Position numbers and translations under genes: made by a program. From Butyriboletus loyo (Eukaryota > Basidiomycota > Agaricomycetes > Boletales > Boletaceae), in assembly GCA_038093515.1 (NCBI GenBank), contig JBBPSI010000225.1, positions 1 through 39,644 of the forward strand: DNA of 39,644 nucleotides, in the 5' to 3' direction. The notes under the pieces are model-generated. The model had not been told where the DNA came from. It ran no database searches and worked only from the letters and a program-made list of their open reading frames with translations. Of the stretch, positions 32,251 through 39,644 are shown in pieces; position 1 is the first letter of the stretch; each line of letters begins with the position of its first letter.

Positions 32251-32834
32251 TTAAAACATGCTGCCTTCTGGCGGTTGGGGTAACTTTCTGTTATTGAAGG
32301 ATCCCATCTCCCTAGCACGAGAACATCAGGCACTAGAAATGACATCCGGGAGAATGTTGCACCTCCTTATACCAACCAAGATGGTCTCTATGCTACTGTC
32401 CTTCCCCCACTGGCTGAGGACACTGAGTTTGGTAGGATCAACCCTGCCATCTGTCTGATGGACGAAAGGTAGATTAACACGGGACAGGAACTGCACGGTG
32501 GGTGGTTCCTCCGGATACGAATCGTTACAGTGAATCTTGAGGCTGTAAATGCGGTTCTCGTGCACGGTCTGCAGCGCGAGATCAGCTTGTGATGTCGCGG
32601 ATCGGAGATACCTTTGGGCAGGGACTCACATGGCCAGGGCCAATGATGGTTCCATTCCAATTGCTCATCATGATATCTTCGCTATCCTCCAAGCCATACG
32701 AACAGGAGCCATCGCCGATACCTTTCTCGCCCTTCTCAAGTTCTTCAAGGAGGCGGAAATTTCGTGGAACTGGGTTCTCCTGTATTAGTATGATGCGTGT
32801 AATCCAGCGATAAATATAATGTACCCTTGGCCAT
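32251..32834 (-). CDS. MMS2: Ubiquitin-conjugating enzyme variant Mms2
   Basis: Mms2 is a catalytically inert E2 variant that positions the acceptor ubiquitin so that its partner Ubc13 builds Lys63-linked chains, used in error-free DNA damage tolerance and in protein sorting. Exons in coding order: 32834-32825, 32769-32630, 32568-32363, 32311-32251; 138 aa, the usual family length. Exon 1 is only 10 nt (MAK plus one base). Family stretches: [71 protein letters not shown], and the C-terminus [20 protein letters not shown]. No Cys stands at the E2 active-site position, as expected. Introns are 55, 61 and 51 bp. The gene lies in the distal duplication, and its twin at 27779-28238 is a pseudogene. 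It is divergent from HSE1. Confidence 0.96.
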
Positions 32835-33029
32835 GATGCGTAGTGAGGAACGAGTGGGGAAGCACAGAAAGGCCTTGTTTGGGAGAGCGGTGGCGACCGC
32901 CCACAGTGCAGTGCACACGCCAATCACCGCAGCTCCGGGATACTTATCGACACTGCCTCTCGCAGCGACTTCCAGTACTGTCAAACGACTACAGAAGCGA
33001 GCTCGACAGTGGCTTGAACAGCGCTTGCC
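32835..33029. promoter_or_regulatory. Bidirectional promoter, MMS2 and HSE1
   Basis: 195 bp separate the divergent start codons. A CCAAT box lies at 32920-32924 (GCCAATCA). GCGGTGGCGACCGC at 32887-32900 is a short dyad (GCGGT/ACCGC), and CAGTGCAGTGCAC at 32904-32916 is a local repeat. The proximal MMS2 copy lacks this region because homology ends inside its exon 2. Confidence 0.6.
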
Positions 33030-35824
33030 ATGTTCAGAGCCGGCCAGACAAACTCTTACGATGATATTGTCGGTGCGTTGTCGTCACACTCGCGATGAGC
33101 TTTCCGCCCCAATATGCAACCGGTCTTACATCACATATCCAGTCAAGGCTACGGACGAGAACATGACTAGCGAGAACTGGGAGGTCATTCTCAATCTCTG
33201 TGATAAAGTGGGGGATGAGGGTGAATCAGGGTACTTGATTCTCTTTCTCAATCCAACCCATCGCCCTGACATTCCGTTCCTACAGTGCTCGCAATGTCAT
33301 CGCCGCCGTCATCAAACGCCTCGCACACCGCAGTCCGAACGTCCAACTCTACTCACTTTCCCTCGCAGAATCTCTCTCCAAGAACTGTGGAATCGATCTC
33401 AAGCGCGAATTGGCTTCACGCGCATTCACTCAGGCTCTCGAGAAGCTCATCACCGATCGGGTGCGTATCTTTAGGATTCGAGCCTAGTCAATATGAACTT
33501 ATGGTATATTCACGCAAGACTACCCATGACAAGGTTCGCAAGAGAGCTTTAATCCTGGTCGCCGTGTGGACAGCCGAGTTCGAAAACGACTCTTCGCTCG
33601 GTGTTATGGAAGAGTGTTACAACAATTTGAAAGCAAAAAGTTGGATTTTCTCGCTGTGCTTTCCACAGTTACTGACTTGTGCACAAAGACTATAAATTCG
33701 AGTCACCAGACGAGCCTGCTCCGCCGACCGTCGACGATGACGTACGGCGGAGGGAGGAGGAGGAGCTTCAACGTGTCCTGGAAATGTCTATGCATGACAA
33801 GGGCGGTAGAATCGGGCATGCTGAATACTCGGCGCACTCAAGTGGTGTAGCTGGATCGGGCTCCGGCGCAGGAGCAGGTTCCAGTACCAACGACACCACG
33901 GGACCCAATTATCCATCAGGCTACGTGCCTGCACAGAGTACGCAGAGAGCTGCAGCATCGTCTACTTCATCATTACCATCGCAATCCGTCGCTGTGTCAG
34001 CACTTGCCTCCACCCCCATAGTCACTCGTGTCAAGGCTCTGCATACCTTTGAACCCACTGAACCGGGAGAGCTCCCGTTTGAAAAGGGTGACATCATCAA
34101 GGTCGTTGACCGCGGCTATAAAGATTGGTGGCGCGGGCAGTTGAGGGGGAGGACGGGGATATTCCCCGTCAACTATGTGGTTAGTGCTTTCCTTAGTCTA
34201 TTGTCGCTTCTCATCTGATCGAACCTTACAGGAGCCGTTGCCGGAGCCAACCGCGGTCGAACTTGCGAGAGAAGCAGAGCAAGAAGCAGCCGTATTTGCG
34301 CAGGCTGCGAATGTCGACAGATTATTGACAATGCTTCGCGCCGTGGACGCTTCTAGGGAAAATCTTGCGGATAATGAGGAGATTCAGGTTCGAGAGTCTT
34401 GGAACTGCCCATGCGTTGGAATATTAAGCTGTCTTGGCAGGAATTATATCGTTCTTGTATGTCTCTGCGGCCAAGGATCGTCAAACTTATCGACAAATAC
34501 AGCCAGAAACGAGGTGCGAACCCCTGATCTTCTCTTGTAGGGATATATTGAGAATGTTGTTCAGCCGATCTTGTGTCAATGAACGAAAGCTTCGTCAAGG
34601 CACGGGTCATCTTTGATCGGATGATGGAAGACAGCCTTGAAAGGCATGCTGGGAGTACGTACATCAGTTTTATTCGTTCAATCTGCGACTTATATCCAGA
34701 TAGTGTACGAGGTTAGCCCTCGTCTAGACTATGGCCAAGCGCCTTACGTCCGCCAGGAGTACGGCCCTCAGCCCCCATACGGTTACCCTACTGCTACGCC
34801 CGGCTTTGACCAGCAACAACCTCCGTACGGTTATGTTGGCCCGACTGGCTACCCCGAGGGTTCGTTCCCACAGCAGCATGTTGATCCCGGGTATGGTGTT
34901 GGACAGGGATACGCACCTGGAACTACTCAACAATACGGTGGTTCTGTCCCGCAGCCTGCACGATCACCTTATCCTCAGCCACAACCGCAAAAACAGCCAC
35001 AGCCACAATCTCAGCCTAAGTCGCAACCTCAGCCTCAATCGCAGTTTCAGCCGCAACCCCAGCCCCAGCTTCAGACTCAGCCTCAGCCTCAACCTCAACC
35101 TCAACCTCAACCTCAACCTCAACAGCAGCAGCAGTATCATACCCCGGCAGTCGAAGTTACGCAGGCGGTCCAGCCTCAGTCCCAAAGCCAACCCGGTCCA
35201 GAGCAGTCCGGTCCACCATACGTGTATGATCCACACACCACATACGCGGATCCAAACGTTCAAGCGTGGGCGCAATACTACGCCCAGGGAGGAAATGACC
35301 CCGCGGGAGCTGTTTATTTCTTCTCGGTGCCAGGTGTGACAGATGGCCCGCCAGATGCCTCACCGCCAGGTCCGCTTCATCCAGATGAAGGGGTTCAACC
35401 CCAAGGGCAGTCGGTCTCACCAACCCAAACTACTTCTCAACCCCAAATGACGTCCCAGCCAGACGGTTCTGGTCAATCATTTTACCCACCAGCATCTGCC
35501 ACATTACAACCTCAAGGGTCATATGGGTACCAGGCTGATTCTCCTGGTAGTGCGCACTTACCGTCAGCGCAGACCGGTCCTGGAGCTCAGTACAGTTATC
35601 TCTCCGCTCAACCTAATGTACAATCTCCGCAGGGCTTCGGGCCTACGTACGGAGGAGGACCGGGAAGTGGGAGCGGACATGCTTCATCGCCTGCTTATGG
35701 ACATGGGTCAGGATATGAGTATGGAGTCGGAGCATTACAACATCAATTCTCGGAGATGAGTGTTGAGCCTAGGACGGGAGTACAGCAACACGCGTATGCA
35801 GTGACTGGAGGTGCTCCGACTTGA
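33030..35824 (+). CDS. HSE1: ESCRT-0 subunit Hse1 (STAM-like), VHS-UIM-SH3
   Basis: Hse1 pairs with Vps27 on endosomes to collect ubiquitinated cargo for the multivesicular body pathway. Exons: 33030-33072, 33143-33230, 33286-33460, 33519-33639, 33689-34179, 34232-34387, 34441-34513, 34565-34654, 34704-35824; 785 aa. The VHS domain is about 12-146 ([40 protein letters not shown]). A UIM at about 165-179 reads [15 protein letters not shown]. The SH3 domain is about 256-309 ([35 protein letters not shown]). A helical core region follows ([40 protein letters not shown]). The C-terminal ~370 residues are Gln/Pro/Tyr/Gly-rich with a long PQ repeat, longer than in yeast Hse1. The exon 9 acceptor (34703) was set by phase. 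CWC27 starts 152 bp downstream. Confidence 0.95.
34972..35139 (+). repeat. PQ-coding hexanucleotide-like repeat in HSE1
   Basis: Degenerate then near-perfect CCTCAA/CCGCAA units encode about 28 alternating Pro-Gln dipeptides, followed by five Gln. The purest block is at about 35079-35121. The antisense strand reads as Leu/Arg repeats, explaining a spurious minus ORF. Such repeats vary in length between strains. Confidence 0.9.
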
Positions 35825-35976
35825 ATGAGGACTTGCAGACACTGATGGAGTGGTAGACAGATATGTAGTTGTGTAAACGATTGTCAAACAAACCCTAACC
35901 ATAACTATTAGTACGACCAATAACAAACAGTCTGCTTGGACTCTGTGGGACTAATTAGTACTAGTACTCACTTGAA
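35825..35976. promoter_or_regulatory. Short HSE1-CWC27 intergenic region
   Basis: Only 152 bp lie between the HSE1 stop and the CWC27 start on the same strand, so this must include the HSE1 3' end and the CWC27 core promoter. It is AT-rich, and TACTAGTACT is at 35958-35967. No other element is clear. Confidence 0.5.
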
Positions 35977-38158
35977 ATGGCTCTACCAACTCATGGACGC
36001 GTTATTCTCAACACCACCGCTGGTGAGATTGACATCGAGTTATGGTCAAAGGTACGTACGAGGCTCTCTACAAGACAGCTACGCGCTCAAATGGAGGCGC
36101 TCTCCAAGGAAGCACCAAAAGCATGCCGGAATTTCATAGCACTTGCCCTCGAAGGTGTGTACAACAGCGCACTCCACAACTTGCGGCTGACCTCGCGTCA
36201 ATTGGCAGGATACTACGACGGTGTCATTTTTCACAGGTAAGGAACCAGATTCCAGTGCACCCTGCCGATGATGTGCGCTCCTTACCCTGCAATCCAGGGT
36301 CGTTCCTGGTTTCCTCGTCCAAACTGGAGACAGAACGGGTAGTGGTGCGGGCGGAGAGTCCTTCTACGGTGGTACGTGATCGTGTCTCCGCGGACACACA
36401 CACACAACAATGAATGATCGCCCCCTCCCCCCTTCCAGAACCCTTTGAAGATGAGATCCACCCCCGGTTGCGGTTTACCCATCGCGGGCTCGTGGCGATG
36501 GCGAACGGCGGAACAAAGAACTCGAACGATTCACAGTTCTTCATCACGCTCGGTATGCTTTTTCGTATTTTGCACTCGTTGTTTTCTGGGTTGCATGGGA
36601 CTGACGAGCGTGGTTGTTGCACAAGATCGGGCGGATGGGCTACATGGCAAGCATACGCTATTCGGCAAGGTCGTGGGTGATACGCTATACAGTACGTCCT
36701 CGGTCTCTTGTTCGTAGGTTCAACCATTGACCTGGCGCTGCGAAGATGTCTTGAAGATCGGAGAGTCGGGTACGTGTTCATGTTCGTGTTACTCTGTTGC
36801 AAATACCCAAACGAACATCCGTGGCAGAGCTCGACGAGAATGAGAGACCGGTGTAGTACGTATCTCTGTTCGCCCCTCTACTTTCCCTTTTGTTGGGATT
36901 CAACCTGGCTGAAGCCGACACTACCTAGCCCACCAAAGATCAAATCTGTTTCCGTCATCGATAACCCTTTCTCTGATATAATACCACGCATCACAGCCGC
37001 GGAAAAGCGTGCGCAACAACGTGCTCGCGAAGCTGCACAACATGAACGGGAAGAAGCAGAGCGGCGCAAGGGTGCCAAGAAGTCAGTAAGACGTCATGTT
37101 TACGGCCATACTCATCAGTGATCGACGGAGCCCGCTTTCAGGAACGTGAAACTACTGAGTTTTGGGGATGATGATGGAGCAGAGTTCGGAGATGGGGAGT
37201 CCGTCGTGTTTAAGAAGAAAGACATGGCACGACCTGATCGTGGGTATTCTTGTTCCTCGGTAATGAGCCACGCTTCTTCCCGACTATTGGATTTACAGTG
37301 ATCGACGACCTACGGGCCTTGCCAGTACCGATGCCTGACCTGAACTCGCCACCACACAAAAAGGTCCAGCGGGAAGAACGGGGGCTTAGTATCGAGAACA
37401 CCCCAAAACTACCGTCAAAAGTGAGTTCCAACTTCTATACACGCGGAGCAATGATGCTCACTAATCAAACCTGTGCATAAGGACAAGGAAACGATGAGCA
37501 AAGAGACGGACGTATCCAAAATTAGGGAAAAGCATGCGCAAGATAAGACATCGAACGGGTAACACAGCATTCCAGGATCACCTTCTATTGGCGCTGACCC
37601 GCTCTTATTGTTCGCAGTGACACTCGTCGTTCCGAAATCGAAAAGATGGAAGCTGAGATACGCAAGCTCACGCGACGACGCGAGGGCGGTGAGGATAGCG
37701 ACGAAGAAGCTGAGAGAAAGAAGGTGAAGACGCAGAAATCATACTTGGCGGAAGAGCTTGCCATGTATTCCAAGGGCCGCGGACTACACAAGGACGGAAA
37801 GGGACGGAAAGATGAAGGGGATGTGCTTGCAGCGATGAACAAGTTCAGGGGTATGCTGCAAGCCTCGTCGACATCTACGTGGAGCGCAAATGAAGGGGAA
37901 GATGGAGATGGAGACGGAGACGGAGATAGAGAAACAAAGCCTCAAGAAGAGGTTGGAGGTATGGAGGTAGATAATGACCGAGGGTTCATGAACCATGCTC
38001 TCCACTTTCCGAAGGACGATGGAGAAGAAACAAGAAAGGCTGAGCGGGACTACGAGGTCATTGACCCGAGACAAAGGAGTGCAAGAGCACGAGACGAAGA
38101 GAGAGAAAGAAAGCGTGCGGCTCGGGGGAGGGGTGGATCAGGCCGCTCAAGACGGTAG
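35977..38158 (+). CDS. CWC27: Spliceosome-associated cyclophilin-type protein Cwc27
   Basis: Cwc27 joins activated spliceosomes, with a cyclophilin domain followed by a long charged region. Thirteen exons: 35977-36051, 36109-36154, 36209-36236, 36298-36371, 36439-36552, 36626-36691, 36746-36769, 36828-36855, 36929-37081, 37142-37239, 37299-37420, 37482-37558, 37618-38158; 481 aa. Cyclophilin landmarks are [70 protein letters not shown] and HGKHTLFGKVVGDTLYNVLK. The Arg, Phe and Gln of the active site are present, but the position of the catalytic-site Trp (EWLDGKH in cyclophilin A) is Gly here (DGLHGKH), so isomerase activity is likely weak, as in other Cwc27 proteins. The tail has KIKSVSVIDNPFSDIIPR, a coiled coil, SFGDDDGAEFGD, YLAEELAMYSKGRGLHK and a basic RGRGGSGRSRR end. 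Exons 3, 7 and 8 are only 28, 24 and 28 nt. Confidence 0.95.
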
Positions 38159-39644
38159 TCGCATTGTTTGTCCAATCCTGCATGAGCTGTGTAATATGAC
38201 GCTTCCATGCCCGGAATATACACCGCACCGAGGCGTTCTACAGCAAGTGGCCACGATGAATATTTTTCAACCTTCGCCATGCACACTCCATCCAATGCAA
38301 GGCCGTCAACCAGCTCATGGAAGGCACTCCAACGCACAGCAATAATCGATTTAGAATGCGCGCTTTGGGTGGCAGCCCTCCAATGGCAGTGCACGTTGGC
38401 AGCATCTCCGGATAATGGCCACCATCCAGAATGGTGTTCGACACCAACGATCTCTCCCGCGATACTATTGAGGAAAAGAGTGTCTGGACGCAGCGGAAAA
38501 TCAATAGAGTGTTTCATAGAAATCTCGATCGCCCACAGAACCTTGTTTCAGAGGCTCTCGCCATGTTGCCTTGGGATTTCTATTCATGCAGGCTCGGGCG
38601 GCAGCGCTCCAGTGGCAGGTTGCCACCGTTTCCGGAGGATGGCCACCATCCCACGGTGTTCAAACCCGACGATCTCTCGCAAAACTAGTGAGGAAAAAGG
38701 CCCCGATATCGATAGAGGCACAGCCATTCACAGTACTTGGCGGAAATGCAATGTTGATAGACTGCATTATAGGATCGCGATTGCTCACTCGACCTTGTTC
38801 TCGAGACCCTGTTTTCGCCTGGTTGGCCAGGGACCAATCGCATAGCCAACCCGTTGGCTCGGAGTCCCTGAATAACGCATCAACACGGTAGGATGGGGTT
38901 GGGTGGACCATGCTGTCAACGGTTGGTGTGCGCTTACCAAGGCTTACTGCCACCATTGGATCGGCCCCGCCGTTTTCACCGCATTCCAGAGACGAACTAC
39001 ACTAGCTGCTTTGGAAATCGAACCGAGCTGTCACCCTGAATACGAAATTTCGTAGCGTTATCCAGTCTAATGATTTGCCTGATAGGATAAACCTCCCCAT
39101 GTGTGAACCACAGGTTCACTCTGGTGTGATCGAGGAAATCTCATAGCCAAACGTATCTTGCGATAGTTCGTGTGGACAAATGAATTGTATATCAAGCATT
39201 TTGTCGTGGCCTCGGTGTATCTGTCGAGATATACGTAATGTCACCATTTGGTCCGATCGTAATTCATGAAGCTAGGGGACGTTTACCAAGCAAGTAGTTA
39301 ACAGGATCGTTTGTGATGTTGGCGTTCACAAACAAAGTCCACCCGATAGCAGGTTGCAATCCCCTTCTGAGCAGGATATCACGGACTTTTGGTGCCTACA
39401 AAAGCGTAATTGATGCTTTTGAAGGCGTGAGGCGATGTGCACACTGACGTGCGGACGTCTCTGGGGTGCGGGGATTCTTACTGCAAAATGGGTGGTTGCT
39501 CGTATAGTCACCGGGGTCCCTAAAGAAGAGCGTAACATGACACGTCGTCAGCCATTTAACACCACGTGAAAGGCATATCATCTATCAGAGCAGAGCACAC
39601 CTTTATTATTGTCATAAATGAAAGTTCCCTCCATCATGCTGGGA
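38159..39644. other. Gene-free right end of the window
   Basis: 1.5 kb after CWC27 with no supported gene. A 212-aa plus ORF (38207-38845) runs through a tandem repeat whose two copies lie in different phases within it, so it is not treated as coding. Beyond 38900 there are only short ORFs. Confidence 0.55.
38361..38810 (+). repeat. Two-copy tandem repeat, ~215-bp unit
   Basis: Copy 1 about 38361-38565, copy 2 about 38588-38810. Shared landmarks in order: GGCAGC(C/G)CTCCA(A/G)TGGCAG, GG(A)TAATGGCCACCATCC against GGATGGCCACCATCCCA, GTGTTC then CGA(T)CTCTC, GAGGAAAA, and CTCGATCGCCC/ATCGCGATTGCTC before ACC(T)TTGTT. Divergence is substantial. Coding is unlikely because the frame differs between copies. 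Confidence 0.7.

Larger units (their letters stand above)
29800..32723 (+). repeat. Segmental duplication, distal (functional) copy
   Basis: Partner of 26270-28238. It contains the complete C2H2 zinc-finger gene model and the complete MMS2. The shared intergenic stretch 31745-32250 is also duplicated (31980-32030 GTCAAGCCAACGATGCGTTC and flanks), so the unit was copied as a block rather than gene by gene. Confidence 0.9.

Noticed and set aside
33461..33518. tRNA B-box-like GGATTCGAGCC
   Set aside because: It lies inside HSE1 intron 3; no acceptor stem, D-arm or anticodon arm can be built around it.
34500..34560. GGTGCGAACCCC resembling a tRNA T-arm
   Set aside because: It is the donor region of an HSE1 intron and no cloverleaf forms.
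34964..35275. Minus-strand ORF of alternating Leu and Arg
   Set aside because: Antisense of the HSE1 PQ repeat, whose plus-strand frame is secured by VHS, UIM and SH3 exons.
38207..38845. 212-aa plus ORF at the right end
   Set aside because: It spans a non-coding tandem repeat whose two copies fall in different phases.
1..39644. Search for CRISPR arrays, bacterial operons, phage or plasmid modules, rRNA and canonical tRNA genes
   Set aside because: None seen; gene structure throughout is that of an intron-rich fungal nuclear genome.

Overview
The window looks like nuclear DNA of a filamentous basidiomycete, most likely an Agaricomycete. Genes lie on both strands at about one per 2-3 kb. Nearly all are cut by short GT-AG introns (mostly 47-75 bp), and the proteins read best as fungal orthologues of conserved eukaryotic families. 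All gene models were spliced by hand, requiring phase agreement at every junction and, where a family was recognised, agreement with its conserved sequence. About sixty introns were placed this way. No bacterial operon, CRISPR array, plasmid or phage feature is present.

Layout. 1-5.5 kb is gene-poor: two diverged copies of a ~750 bp repeat (60-810 and 3945-4825) flank a stretch with coding-like but unassigned segments. 5.8-6.9 kb holds the 3' part of an unrecognised multi-exon gene with a poly-Glu tail, converging on RRP4 (exosome, minus). Next come a MYND zinc-finger gene (minus), RBM8A/Y14 (exon junction complex, plus), an HP1-type chromodomain/chromoshadow protein (plus), a large disordered basic protein with two KEN boxes (plus), and a Cue2-like CUE/DUF1771/Smr protein (minus). 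The last is divergent from a small DUF2015-like membrane protein (plus). A KAT14/CSRP2BP-like GNAT and an unrecognised single-pass membrane protein (both plus) follow.

26.3-32.7 kb is dominated by a diverged direct segmental duplication. The distal copy carries a C2H2 zinc-finger gene (plus) converging on an intact MMS2 (minus). The proximal copy carries only debris of both: the finger exon is gone and MMS2 is truncated with 4-bp and 2-bp deletions. MMS2 shares a 195-bp divergent promoter with HSE1 (ESCRT-0), followed 152 bp later by CWC27 (13 exons). The last 1.5 kb is gene-free, with a two-copy tandem repeat.

Functionally these are housekeeping genes. Several act on RNA: the exon junction complex (RBM8A), late spliceosome (CWC27), exosome (RRP4) and no-go decay (Cue2-like). 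Two act on Lys63-linked ubiquitin and share a promoter: MMS2 helps write the chain and HSE1 reads it. I found no convincing new system. The best leads are the MMS2/zinc-finger duplication with one decayed half, a KAT14-like protein whose acetyl-CoA loop has lost its signature residues, GC-AG introns in RBM8A and RRP4, and the KEN-box protein.
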